Part shown: one piece after another, positions 18,966 through 27,233 of the stretch | Numbering within the stretch: position 1 is the first letter of the stretch | Layout of the letters: each line of letters starts with the position of its first letter | The notes under the pieces: model-generated | Databases searched by the model: none | What the model was told of the DNA's origin: nothing | What the model saw: only the letters and a program-made list of their open reading frames with translations | Assembly: GCF_002008345.1 (NCBI RefSeq) | Contig: NZ_MRAE01000010.1 | Span: forward strand, 1 to 64,000 | Length of the DNA: 64,000 nt | Reading direction: 5' to 3' | Source: Clostridium tepidum | GTDB lineage: Bacteria > Bacillota > Clostridia > Clostridiales > Clostridiaceae | Position numbers and translations under genes: made by a program

Positions 18966-20390
18966 ATTACAATCAACATTAATGGGTTTAAAAGTAATAA
19001 AAAAGAAAAATGTGAAGATAAAATAAGGATATCTATAATTAATGTAACCAAAATAGGAAATAACATAGCTTATAAAATTAAAGAAAATATGGATGCAGAT
19101 TTGTATTCAAAATATGCTAGAGAAAAGCAAAGAGATAACTATATATATAAAGATTCATATTTTACAGGAGATAATTTAAACTCTCAGATTATAACTTTAG
19201 AAAAAGGGGATTCAAGTTTATTAAATGAACATAGTTATTCAAAAAAAGGGGATTCAAGTTTATTAAGTAAACATACTTATTCAAAAAAAGAGGAGTTAAA
19301 CTTAGTAAATAAAGAGAATCATATTAAAAAAGAAGTCTTCAATTTTAAAGAAATAGTAAAACAATCCTTTCAATTTTATGATGCCCTAATATTTATAAGC
19401 TCTATAGGTATAGCAGTACGAGCTATTGCACCATTTATACAAAGTAAGGATAAAGATCCAGCAGTTATTGTAATAGATAGCACAGGTAAATACGTTATAA
19501 GTCTTTTAAGTGGACATTTGGGGGGAGCTAATGAATTAACAGAAAAAATAGCTAAAATTATAGGGGCAGAGCCTATAATAACCACAGCCACTGATAATTT
19601 AAATATAAAAGCACCAGATATAATAGCAAAAGAGAATAATTTAGTAATAGAGAATTTAAAAAAGGCAAAGGATATAGCTGCTTTACTTGTAAATGCAGAA
19701 AAAGTAGCTTTTATAGATGAAGATGGTTTAATAGATTTGCCTAAAGGATATGTTTATAACATTGAAGATGCTAAGGGTATAGTCCTTGTAACAAACAAAT
19801 TACATGTAGATAAAACTTTTTTAGATGGAGATGGGAAGTTTATTTTACAAGATGAAAGTACATATAAAGAAGGAAATTTAGCTGTTAAGAAAACAATAAT
19901 ATCAAAGCAGAAAGAGAAAAAGATAAAACCAATAAGTGAATCTGTACAACTAGAAATAAAAGGAGCAGATTTTCAAAATAAAAGCTTAAATAATAAATGC
20001 ATTATAAAATTAATAAGAAAAAATATAATTTTAGGTATTGGTTGTAGAAAAAATTATGACGAAGGTATTATGAAAGAAAATGTGATAAAGGTTTTAAAAA
20101 AAGAAAATATAGATTTAAAAAGTATAAACTCTATAGTTTCCGTGGAAATAAAAAAAGATGAAAAAGCAATAAAAGAGCTTTCGAAATTTTTAGGATGTCC
20201 ATTTATAACTTATAGCATAGATGAAATAAAAAAAATAGAACATAAATTTAAAGGTAGCAATTTTGTAAGAAAAACTATAGGTGTAGGTTCAGTTTGTGAG
20301 CCCTCTATAGAATTGAGGGGGGCAACTATAATTAAAGGAAAGCAAAAATTAGATGGCATGACTTTGGCCATAGGGAAACTTCCAGATTAA
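18966..20390 (+). CDS. cbiG: Cobalt-precorrin-5A hydrolase
   Basis: The enzyme opens the delta-lactone and releases C20 as acetaldehyde during ring contraction. The core shows FISSIGIAVRAIAPFIQ and SLLSGHLGGANELTEKIA, and the C-terminal domain shows ILGIGCRKNYDEG and TIGVGSVCEPSIEL. The first ATG (19089) would remove the conserved N-terminal strand: upstream in-frame codons read IRISIINVTKIGNNIAYKIK, matching the family N-terminus. The only candidate starts upstream are ATT at 18966 (9 bases after AGGGG) or a CTG at 18957, so a non-ATG start is inferred. A three-copy, 14-residue repeat (KGDSSLLxxHxYSK) forms a family-atypical insertion after the N-terminal strand. Confidence 0.85.
   Translation: MTININGFKSNKKEKCEDKIRISIINVTKIGNNIAYKIKENMDADLYSKYAREKQRDNYIYKDSYFTGDNLNSQIITLEKGDSSLLNEHSYSKKGDSSLLSKHTYSKKEELNLVNKENHIKKEVFNFKEIVKQSFQFYDALIFISSIGIAVRAIAPFIQSKDKDPAVIVIDSTGKYVISLLSGHLGGANELTEKIAKIIGAEPIITTATDNLNIKAPDIIAKENNLVIENLKKAKDIAALLVNAEKVAFIDEDGLIDLPKGYVYNIEDAKGIVLVTNKLHVDKTFLDGDGKFILQDESTYKEGNLAVKKTIISKQKEKKIKPISESVQLEIKGADFQNKSLNNKCIIKLIRKNIILGIGCRKNYDEGIMKENVIKVLKKENIDLKSINSIVSVEIKKDEKAIKELSKFLGCPFITYSIDEIKKIEHKFKGSNFVRKTIGVGSVCEPSIELRGATIIKGKQKLDGMTLAIGKLPD
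19201..19326 (+). repeat. In-frame 42-bp repeat within cbiG
   Basis: Two close copies start at 19201 and 19243 and a degraded third at 19285. The 42-bp period equals 14 codons, so the frame is kept. The encoded segment is low-complexity, rich in Lys, Ser and His. Confidence 0.85.
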
Positions 20391-20403
20391 GCATAACAAG
20401 GTA

Positions 20404-20539
20404 TTAGTACCCTATGGATGTATTTCAACTTTATATTATGTTATTATAACTAATCATGATAAAGAATTAGTATCATATGGATAAATTTCAATTTTATATT
20501 ATGTTACCATGACTAATCATGATAAGGGGATTAGTATCT
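20404..20539. repeat. Tandem repeat, 63-64-bp unit, two copies plus a stub
   Basis: Units at 20404-20466 and 20467-20530 both begin ttagtatc or ttagtacc, contain ttatattatgtta in the middle, and end in actaatcatgataa plus 2-6 bases. A third start, ttagtatct, follows at 20531. The array fills the gap between cbiG and cbiH. Confidence 0.85.
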
Positions 20540-20572
20540 TATACACTAAATATGAAAAGAGGTGGGATTTTA

Positions 20573-20614
20573 GTGAGATTTATACCCTTAATACATGATT
20601 TCAAAGAAAGCTAA
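20573..20614 (+). other. Short GTG-initiated leader ORF before cbiH
   Basis: A strong SD (AAAAGAGGTGGG, 20556-20567) lies just before a GTG at 20573 that opens 13 codons reading MRFIPLIHDFKES and a stop. cbiH itself starts 41 bp later without a recognisable SD. This could be a leader peptide, or the stub of a precorrin-2 dehydrogenase-type gene, because the N-terminus resembles that family in some archaea. Both readings are speculative. Confidence 0.35.
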
Positions 20615-20654
20615 TCAATTGAAAATGTATTAATAAAATCTTACTAAATAAAAT

Positions 20655-21386
20655 ATGGGAAAACTTTACGTAGTTGGTATAGGACCAGGAAGCTTAGAAC
20701 ATATAACAATAAAGGCTAAAAAAGTATTAGAGGAAAGTGATATAATAGTAGGCTATTCAAAATACATAGATTATGTAAAGCCTCTTATAGAAGGAAAAGA
20801 AATATACACAACGGGAATGAAAAAAGAGGAAGAAAGATGCCAAAAGGCATTAGATTTAAGCAAAGATAAGGTTGTTTCAGTAATAAGTACAGGTGATGCA
20901 GGAATATATGGTATGGCGGGGCTTATATTAGAAATGAATAAAGACAAGGATTTAGAAATTGAAATAGTTCCAGGGGTAACAGCCTCCACTTCAGCAGCTT
21001 CAATAGTAGGGGCACCCCTTATGCATGATAATTGTAATATAAGTTTAAGCGATTTGATGACACCTTATGAACTTATAAAAAAGAGAGTTAAGCTGGCTGC
21101 AGAAGGAGATTTTGTTATATCTTTGTACAACCCTAAAAGTAAAGGAAGACCTCACTATTTAAAGGAATGTATAGACATAATAAAAGAATATAGAAGTAAG
21201 GACACTCCTATTGCAGTGGTGAAAAATGCCCTAAGGGAGGGAGAAGAAATAAAATTATATAATTTAGAAAATTTTACAGATGATTTTGCAGATATGTTAT
21301 CAACAGTAATAATAGGTAACAGTAGTAGTTTTTTAAAAGAAGGAAAGTTTATAACAAAAAGAGGCTATAAAGTTAATAAAGATTAA
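20655..21386 (+). CDS. cbiH: Cobalt-precorrin-3 C17-methyltransferase (ring contraction)
   Basis: This tetrapyrrole methylase methylates C17 and drives ring contraction. The family blocks LYVVGIGPGSLEHITIKAK, STGDAGIYGMAGLILEM and VPGVTASTSAASIVGAPL are clear, followed by FVISLYNPKSKGRPHYL, typical of CbiH/CobJ. The length of 243 aa matches the anaerobic type without a fused iron-sulfur domain. There is no evident SD before the ATG at 20655. The only strong SD lies 88 bp upstream and appears to serve a short ORF, so translation may depend on the leader. Confidence 0.94.
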   Translation: MGKLYVVGIGPGSLEHITIKAKKVLEESDIIVGYSKYIDYVKPLIEGKEIYTTGMKKEEERCQKALDLSKDKVVSVISTGDAGIYGMAGLILEMNKDKDLEIEIVPGVTASTSAASIVGAPLMHDNCNISLSDLMTPYELIKKRVKLAAEGDFVISLYNPKSKGRPHYLKECIDIIKEYRSKDTPIAVVKNALREGEEIKLYNLENFTDDFADMLSTVIIGNSSSFLKEGKFITKRGYKVNKD

Positions 21387-21519
21387 AAATTTAAATTTTA
21401 GCTAAGGAAGAATAACATACAGGGGATTTTTTTCGGAATTTAAGGATAATTTCATTATAGAAATAAGATTATATTTATCTTATTATAGTGGAAATATTAA
21501 GAATTAAGTAATTCTCACT

Positions 21520-21616
21520 AGTTTATAGTAACAATATATAAGATGTAGGATAATTTTACAGTATTATTTTTTAGAGTTTGCATGAAGTTTATACTAACAA
21601 TATATAAGATGTGGGA
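21520..21616. repeat. 31-bp direct repeat upstream of cbiJ, period 66 bp
   Basis: Copies at 21520-21550 and 21586-21616 begin agtttata(g/c)taacaata and end in agatgt(a/g)gga. The second copy places GTGGGAGAG, the cbiJ SD region, just before the start codon; the first copy has a related but weaker purine tract. Confidence 0.8.
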
Positions 21617-21624
21617 GAGATAAA

Positions 21625-22392
21625 ATGATAGCTTTAATATTAGGTACTTCCGAGGGAAGAGAAATACTTTCTTTACTAAATAAGTTTACAGACAACATTT
21701 TAATATCTACGGCTACAACTTATGGTGGAGAAATTTTAAAGGATTATAAATACAAAAAATTAAATATGAAACCTTTAAATAAAGAAGAACTTTCAAATAT
21801 GCTAAAGGAAAATCAAGTAAATATATTAATTGATGCCTCACATCCCTATGCTTTAGAAGTAACTAAAAATGCTAGAGAAGTATCAAAGGATTTAAATATA
21901 GAATATATAAGATATGAAAGACCATCTTCAGCAGAAGAGTTTAAAGGAAATAAAAAAGTAGTATTTTTAGAGGATTATAAAGATTTAAAGGATGCTTTAA
22001 AAAATATAAAAGGAAATGTATTAAATACTTCAGGCAGTAGAAACTTGGATAAAATTTTAGATTTGAAATTAGAAAATAGAATAATACATAGAGTGCTTCC
22101 ATCTGTAAAAGTTTTAGAAGAATGTTTCAATTTAGGAGTAAAAGTAGAAGATATTATGGCTATAAAAGGACCTATAAGTAAAGAACTAAATAAAGCATTT
22201 ATAAAGGATTATGACGCTAAGGCATTGATATTAAAAGATAGTGGACCACAAGGTGGCACAAAGGGAAAAATATTAGCCTGTTTAGAGTGCGATATATATG
22301 CTTTAGTAATAACAAGGAAAAAGCTAAATTATGAAAGAGAATTTCATGATATAGAAGAATTGGTTAATTACATAAAATCAACAATCAATTAA
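21625..22392 (+). CDS. cbiJ: Cobalt-precorrin-6A reductase
   Basis: This NAD(P)H-dependent enzyme reduces the macrocycle of cobalt-precorrin-6A. The N-terminal nucleotide-binding segment reads LILGTSEGREILSLL, and LIDASHPYALEVTKNARE, GNVLNTSGSRNL and KDSGPQGGTKGKI are typical CbiJ/CobK blocks. The length of 255 aa is normal. SD GGGAGAG lies immediately upstream, within a repeated leader segment. Confidence 0.94.
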   Translation: MIALILGTSEGREILSLLNKFTDNILISTATTYGGEILKDYKYKKLNMKPLNKEELSNMLKENQVNILIDASHPYALEVTKNAREVSKDLNIEYIRYERPSSAEEFKGNKKVVFLEDYKDLKDALKNIKGNVLNTSGSRNLDKILDLKLENRIIHRVLPSVKVLEECFNLGVKVEDIMAIKGPISKELNKAFIKDYDAKALILKDSGPQGGTKGKILACLECDIYALVITRKKLNYEREFHDIEELVNYIKSTIN

Positions 22393-22760
22393 TAATGAGT
22401 TTAATGATTAGTAATTCATAGTTTCAATTTGGATTAGTAAACCATAATTTGAATGAAATCGCACTACAATTAGGAAGTGTAGTAGGAATTATAAGTGAAA
22501 CTTTTAGATGATTAATAGAATATATAATGGTTTATTAATAGATAATATAAAGATTTAGATTACAAAATTTATTATGCATATTATTTAAGATTTGAATAAT
22601 TTAAAGTAGACATAGTTGTTGATTTCAAATGGAATTTTTGATTCTACTTTAAAAAAATATAAGTATTAAAGTGAGAGTCATAAGATAAATATATGTAATT
22701 TATAAGATTAAAAATTTAATGTTGGGAAAAATATTATTGCATGAGATTAGGGGGAAAAGT
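22393..22760. other. Intergenic leader of cbiK with a stem-loop
   Basis: No gene was found in these 368 bp. A perfect 10-bp inverted repeat TTAAAGTAGA (22601-22610) / TCTACTTTAA (22643-22652) with a 32-base loop lies about 110 bp before the cbiK start. It could be a regulatory hairpin. It lacks the B12-box expected of a cobalamin riboswitch. Confidence 0.5.
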
Positions 22761-23549
22761 ATGGTTAAGAATAAAAAAGCTATATTAGTGGTGAGTTTTG
22801 GTACTAGTTATGAAAATTCATTAAAGGATTGTATAGAAAGCACAGAAAATTTTATAAAAGAAAGCTTTAAAGAATATGATGTAAAAAGAGCTTTTACCTC
22901 TTATATGATAATAAATAAAATTTTAAAAAGAGATAATATAAAAATAAATAACCCTGTGGAAGCATTGGAAGAACTTAAAAATGAAGGATACGAAGAAGTT
23001 ATAGTTCAACCTTTGCATATAATGTTTGGAGAAGAATATGAGAAAATAGAAAAGGCTGTTTCAAAATTTAAAAGGGAATTTAAGGTATTGAAATTAGGAA
23101 AGCCTTTATTATTTAAAAATGAAGATTATAAAATTGCTACAGAAGCCTTAAAGACTCAATTACCTAAATTAAATAAAGAAGATGCTATAATACTTATGGG
23201 ACATGGAACTGAACATCCAGCAAATGCTGCTTATTTTCAATTTGATTATTATTTAAGAGAACATATAAATCCTAATATGTATCTTTGTAGCGTAGAAAGT
23301 GATCCATCAATAGAATCTGTAATACCAAAATTAAATAAATCAGGAATAAAAAAAGTTTTATTAATGCCTTTTATGTTAGTAGCTGGAGATCATGCTAACA
23401 ATGATATGGCAGGGGAGGATGAAGATTCATGGAAAAGTATTTTAGAAAAGGAAGGCTTTAAAGTAGAGTTATATCTAAAAGGACTAGGAGCAAATAAAGA
23501 ATTTCAGAAAATATATAGAGATCATATAAAAGAAGAAATGTGTCAATAG
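22761..23549 (+). CDS. cbiK: Sirohydrochlorin cobaltochelatase
   Basis: The enzyme inserts cobalt into sirohydrochlorin at the entry to the anaerobic cobalamin branch. It opens with AILVVSFGTSYENSLKDCI, the CbiK signature. The catalytic histidine region LMGHGTEHPANAAYFQF and the second metal-site block VAGDHANNDMAGEDEDSW are both present. An ATG at 22719 is in frame, but GGGGG at 22750-22754 serves ATG 22761 (MVKNKKAI). The length of about 262 aa is normal. No signal peptide is present, so it is cytoplasmic, unlike the periplasmic CbiK of Desulfovibrio. Confidence 0.95.
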   Translation: MVKNKKAILVVSFGTSYENSLKDCIESTENFIKESFKEYDVKRAFTSYMIINKILKRDNIKINNPVEALEELKNEGYEEVIVQPLHIMFGEEYEKIEKAVSKFKREFKVLKLGKPLLFKNEDYKIATEALKTQLPKLNKEDAIILMGHGTEHPANAAYFQFDYYLREHINPNMYLCSVESDPSIESVIPKLNKSGIKKVLLMPFMLVAGDHANNDMAGEDEDSWKSILEKEGFKVELYLKGLGANKEFQKIYRDHIKEEMCQ

Positions 23550-23621
23550 GAATATAATAAATATTTATTTTATAATAATTAGAATTTTATTAGTACATAG
23601 GGTACTTTGGTAATAGAGATG

Positions 23622-23698
23622 AATAATCTACTAAAGTTATTTTTAACTCTCTATAACATAATATAGTTTTATAAATAATGAACTAAAGATATTTTTAA
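23622..23698. repeat. 25-bp direct repeat upstream of pduX, period 52 bp
   Basis: Copies at 23622-23646 and 23674-23698 share aataat..actaaag.tatttttaa. The second copy runs directly into AAGGAG, the SD of pduX. Confidence 0.6.
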
Positions 23699-23710
23699 GG
23701 AGAATATTTC

Positions 23711-24541
23711 ATGGAAGTTACAGCCAAATATCCAGGAAGTTTTGGAGAAATACTTCAAGGAAATTTAGGAGAAAGGCCTGTATTGGTTTCTTCTCCTATA
23801 AATTTATATACATGTGTTAGATTATTTGAAAGTAAAAAGAAAAAAGATATTTATAAAAATATTAAGGCAAATAAATTTATAAAAAATATACTTATAGATT
23901 GGGCATATGAAGATTACATAAATACTATTCATGTAGAAATAAATAGTGTAATTCCAAGAGGAAAAGGATTAGCTAGTAGTACTGCAGATTTATGTGCTAC
24001 TTACAAATGTTTAACCAAATTATTTAAAAAAAATTATTCCGTAGAGGAATTACAAAGGCATTGTTTAAGTATAGAACCTACAGATGCCATAATATTTAAT
24101 GAATTTACATTATTTGATTATAAAAAAGGAATCCTTAAAGAAAGATTAGGACCTTATATAAAATTTTATATATTGGTTTTAGAGGGAAATAGGATTATAA
24201 ACACCATAGATTTTAATAATAGAAATTTGAAAAAGATGGCTTCGATTGAGGAGTTAATACCAGATTTAAAAGAAAGTATAAAAAGAAGAAACATAAAAAA
24301 TATATCAAAAATATCAGAGGAAAGTATAAAAAGAAATTTTAATAGATTATCTTATGATTATTTTAATATGGTAGACAAATATAAAAACAAAACTGGAGGA
24401 CTAGGCATAATAGGATGTCATAGTGGTGACGCTTTAGGTATTGTGTATGATAATAAAGATGATTTATTAAAGGCAGAAAAAAATATTATAGATATAGGTA
24501 ATTTAAAAAAGTATACTGTAGAAACAGTTTTAAATGTTTAA
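23711..24541 (+). CDS. pduX: L-threonine kinase (PduX-like, GHMP family)
   Basis: The enzyme phosphorylates L-threonine, which CobD then decarboxylates to aminopropanol phosphate for the nucleotide loop of cobalamin. Its identity rests on the N-terminal YPGSFGEILQGNLGERPVLV and the GHMP phosphate-binding loop VIPRGKGLASSTADLCA (about residues 80-96), together with GGLGIIGCHSGDALGIVY near the C-terminus. The length of 276 aa is typical. SD AAGGAG lies 9 bases before the ATG. The position next to cbiK and the adenosyltransferase supports the cobalamin role over other GHMP kinases. Confidence 0.9.
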   Translation: MEVTAKYPGSFGEILQGNLGERPVLVSSPINLYTCVRLFESKKKKDIYKNIKANKFIKNILIDWAYEDYINTIHVEINSVIPRGKGLASSTADLCATYKCLTKLFKKNYSVEELQRHCLSIEPTDAIIFNEFTLFDYKKGILKERLGPYIKFYILVLEGNRIINTIDFNNRNLKKMASIEELIPDLKESIKRRNIKNISKISEESIKRNFNRLSYDYFNMVDKYKNKTGGLGIIGCHSGDALGIVYDNKDDLLKAEKNIIDIGNLKKYTVETVLNV

Positions 24542-24670
24542 TATATATGAATAAGTTTTTATTTTAAAACTGTAAATATAAATAATACATAATAGTGTAC
24601 ATTGTATAATAAAGAACACTCATTTAGGAAAGTTATTATAGAAAAAAATTATTGGTATGATAAATATTAA

Positions 24671-24768
24671 CAAAAAGGAGGGGAATTTTAGTGAGAAATT
24701 ATGTGTAAATATAAAATTATCAATAATTTTAAAATAAGGTATTGATAATTTATGATACATTTTTTCAC
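24671..24768 (+). promoter_or_regulatory. Structured leader with orphan SD before the adenosyltransferase gene
   Basis: AAAAAGGAGGGG (24673-24684) is followed by a GTG at 24691 that opens only five codons before a stop. Then comes a perfect 11-bp inverted repeat aattatcaata (24715-24725) / tattgataatt (24740-24750), and gtgagaaa (24691) can partly pair with tttttcac (24761-24768). The true gene starts at 24781 without an SD. It looks like a translational leader, or the debris of a start region. Confidence 0.45.
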
Positions 24769-24780
24769 TAAAAATAAATT

Positions 24781-25302
24781 ATGAAAGAAGAAAAAGGATA
24801 CATACAAGTTTATACAGGAAACGGTAAAGGGAAAACTACAGCAGCTTTAGGAATCTCTTTAAGAGCAATTTGTTCTGGAAAAAAAGTTTTCTTTGGACAA
24901 TTTACAAAAGGAATGAAATATAGCGAATTAAAAGCTCCAACTATATTACCTAATTTCACCATGGAGCAGTTTGGACAAGATAAATTTATATTTGGAAAGC
25001 CAGAAGAAGAAGATATAAAATTAGCCAAAGAAGGGCTAAAAAAGATAGAAAAAATATTAATTTCTGGTGATTATGATTTAGTTGTTATGGATGAGATTAA
25101 TATAGCTTTATATTACGGATTATTTACAGTGGAAGAAGTATTAGAAGTAATAGATAAAAGAAATCCAAAGGTAGAGGTTATATTAACAGGAAGATATGCT
25201 AAAGAAGAGATAATAGAAAAAGCAGACTTAGTAACAGAAATGAAAGAAATAAAACATTACTACAAAAAAGGAGTAACTGCAAGAGTGGGAATAGAAAGTT
25301 AG
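24781..25302 (+). CDS. btuR: Corrinoid adenosyltransferase (CobA/BtuR type)
   Basis: The enzyme transfers the adenosyl group of ATP to the cobalt of cob(I)yrinic acid a,c-diamide or cobalamin. The characteristic P-loop GNGKGKTTAALGISLRA sits at the N-terminus (about residues 13-29), followed by FFGQFTKGMKYSEL, VVMDEINIALYYGL and VILTGRYAKEEI, all family blocks. The length of 173 aa is normal. The ATG lacks an SD; the strong SD about 100 bp upstream leads only to a five-codon ORF. It is the last cobalamin gene of the locus here. Confidence 0.94.
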   Translation: MKEEKGYIQVYTGNGKGKTTAALGISLRAICSGKKVFFGQFTKGMKYSELKAPTILPNFTMEQFGQDKFIFGKPEEEDIKLAKEGLKKIEKILISGDYDLVVMDEINIALYYGLFTVEEVLEVIDKRNPKVEVILTGRYAKEEIIEKADLVTEMKEIKHYYKKGVTARVGIES

Positions 25303-25672
25303 TAAATAAGGAAAGTTACATTTTAGCACAAGAAAGACATATTTAAAATAGCAACTTATATAGATAATAAAATTACCATAATAAAAGGAATTAATCTAAA
25401 GAGAGATTAAAAATATTGAATTTATGGGGCTGTGGCATTAATAATAAATTCTACAATATACTTTTTTAACTTTAAGTTTAAAAACAGTATATTGTAAATT
25501 CTCTAATGCTATAGCCCTATATAAGTAATTTACTTTTATGTAGAAATAGAAATACAAAGATTTTTATGATTTTCAGCCACCATCCAAACTACTTTATAGT
25601 CATCTAGGAGTAGAATACTAAGTTTTTTATAATTAAAAACTTCCAATTATAAGAATGGGGGTATTAATTCTC
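25303..25672. other. Intergenic region between cobalamin and asr loci
   Basis: No gene was found in this 370-bp gap. It holds the long imperfect hairpin at 25425-25519 (listed separately). The remaining 150 bp before the Crp/Fnr gene contain no promoter I can assign with confidence. Confidence 0.5.
25425..25519 (+). terminator. Long imperfect hairpin (possible terminator or MITE remnant)
   Basis: The arms 25425-25460 and 25488-25519 pair over about 30 positions. The outer part is (t)ggggct(g/a)t(g/a)gcatta against its complement, and the inner part acaatata / tatattgt is perfect; the loop is about 26 bases. No clean U-run follows. It could end the btuR transcript, but its length also suits a decayed mobile repeat. 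Confidence 0.55.
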
Positions 25673-26362
25673 ATGAGCAGTTCAATAAAATATAAATTAA
25701 AGGATTTAGATATATTTTTTAAGCTTAAGAATGATGAATTAAATATGTTAACTAATAAATCTAGAGTAATAGATTTAAAAAAAGGAGAAATTTTATTTTA
25801 TGAAAGAGATTCTGTAAATAACGTGTACATAGTATTAGAAGGAAAAGTTACTTTGTATAGAACTTCAGAAAATGGTCAAAAAAGGGTAATATTTATAATA
25901 GATAAGGGTAAATTTATAAATGAAATTATATTAGATAAAAAACCAGCATCTATATGTTGTGAGGGCTTTGAAAATAGTAAAGTTTTATCAATTAAAAGAA
26001 ATGATTTATTGTATATAATGGGGAAGAATTTTGAATTTACTCAAGAAGTGATGTTTTCAATGACTAATAAAATAAGAAGGATGTATAGACAATTAAAAAA
26101 TACAGTACCTCTTAAAGTAGAAAAGAGAGTAGCAGCTAAGCTTTGGAAACTGGCCAAGGATTATGGTGAGTGTGAAAAAAATGGAGAAGTCATTAAGTTA
26201 AATATAACAGTTACTTATCTTTCAGAAATGTTAGGAAGTTCAAGAGAAACTATATCTAGGGCACTGAAGGAATTAAAAAACAAAGAACTTATATATTATG
26301 AGGATAAAAAAATAATAATCAAAGATAGAGATAAATTATCAAAATTTTTTAAGGGTATGTGA
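25673..26362 (+). CDS. Crp/Fnr-family transcriptional regulator
   Basis: The product is about 229 aa, with an N-terminal cyclic-nucleotide-binding-like beta-barrel (roughly residues 20-130, including GEILFYERDSVNNVYIVLEG) and a C-terminal winged helix carrying VTYLSEMLGSSRETISRALK. SD GGGGG (25657-25661) fits ATG 25673 better than ATG 25655, which it overlaps. It has a CC pair (ASICCEGFE) but not the N-terminal cysteine cluster of Fnr, so the effector is unknown. It directly precedes the FNT channel and asrABC and probably controls them. Its stop codon is within the terminator stem. Confidence 0.9.
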   Translation: MSSSIKYKLKDLDIFFKLKNDELNMLTNKSRVIDLKKGEILFYERDSVNNVYIVLEGKVTLYRTSENGQKRVIFIIDKGKFINEIILDKKPASICCEGFENSKVLSIKRNDLLYIMGKNFEFTQEVMFSMTNKIRRMYRQLKNTVPLKVEKRVAAKLWKLAKDYGECEKNGEVIKLNITVTYLSEMLGSSRETISRALKELKNKELIYYEDKKIIIKDRDKLSKFFKGM

Positions 26363-26384
26363 TTTTCATCACATACTTTTTTTT
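26355..26384 (+). terminator. Rho-independent terminator after the Crp/Fnr gene
   Basis: A perfect 9-bp stem gtatgtgat / atcacatac with loop TTTC is followed by eight T. The regulator's stop codon (26360-26362) is part of the 5' arm. The FNT channel and asr genes therefore probably need their own promoter or read-through. Confidence 0.92.
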
Positions 26385-26449
26385 GTATGCCCTGTAAAAT
26401 GATTATAAGAAATAATAAATTATAAAAAAATGAAGGGAGATGCTGGCAT

Positions 26450-27214
26450 ATGTATAGTGAAGAAATTAACAAAATTAGTAGTACAGCAAAAGCTAAAGTG
26501 GAATTATTAAGAAATAATAAGATAGGTTATTTAATATCTTCTGCTCTTGCAGGAATATATGTGGGCATAGGTATTATACTCATATTTACATTAGGGGGAA
26601 GTCTGGAGGCTGATAAATCCCCTTATGTAAAGCTTGTCATGGGTTTGTCTTTTGGCATAGCTTTAAGCCTTGTTATTATGGCTGGATCAGAACTTTTCAC
26701 AGGAAATAATATGGTTATGACCATAGGAACATTAAATAAAAAGACTTCATGGAAAGATACTTTAAGCATATGGGGGTTCAATTTTATAGGAAATTTAATA
26801 GGATCAATATTTTTAGCTTTAATATTTGTTAATGCAGGATTAGCGAAAGGAGCTATAGGTAAATTTATTTTAAAAACAGCAGAAACAAAGATGACATTAC
26901 CTTCTATGGAGTTATTTTTAAGGGGATTGCTATGTAATATTTTAGTTTGTTTAGCTGTATGGTGTAGTTTAAAAATGAAAGAAGAGGTAGGAAAACTCAT
27001 AATGATATTTTGGTGTTTATTTGCCTTTATATCATCAGGATTTGAACATAGTGTAGCAAATATGACTTTGCTTTCTATAGCTTTATTTATACCTCATGGA
27101 GCTCAAATATCCGTAAATGGAATGGCATACAATTTGATTTTTGTTACTCTAGGAAACATTATAGGCGGAGCATTATTTGTAGGAGCAGCCTATTATAAAA
27201 TATCAAAAAAATAG
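26450..27214 (+). CDS. Formate/nitrite-transporter-family channel, probably hydrosulfide
   Basis: This 254-aa FNT-family membrane protein has six hydrophobic segments, for example GYLISSALAGIYVGIGIILI, FGIALSLVIMAGSELFTGNN (the conserved AGSELFTGN motif) and a later FEHSVANM block. A hydrosulfide channel of this family is encoded beside asrABC in Clostridioides difficile (published work on the FNT3/HSC channel). The same context here suggests export of HS- made by AsrABC. Formate or nitrite transport cannot be excluded from sequence alone. It lies 19 bp before asrA and is probably co-transcribed. Confidence 0.87.
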   Translation: MYSEEINKISSTAKAKVELLRNNKIGYLISSALAGIYVGIGIILIFTLGGSLEADKSPYVKLVMGLSFGIALSLVIMAGSELFTGNNMVMTIGTLNKKTSWKDTLSIWGFNFIGNLIGSIFLALIFVNAGLAKGAIGKFILKTAETKMTLPSMELFLRGLLCNILVCLAVWCSLKMKEEVGKLIMIFWCLFAFISSGFEHSVANMTLLSIALFIPHGAQISVNGMAYNLIFVTLGNIIGGALFVGAAYYKISKK

Positions 27215-27233
27215 TTTTAAGAGGTGAAACATA

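Noticed and set aside
19580-19600. B12-box-like agccactg
   Set aside because: It lies inside cbiG coding sequence (encoding TTATDN) with no surrounding riboswitch architecture.
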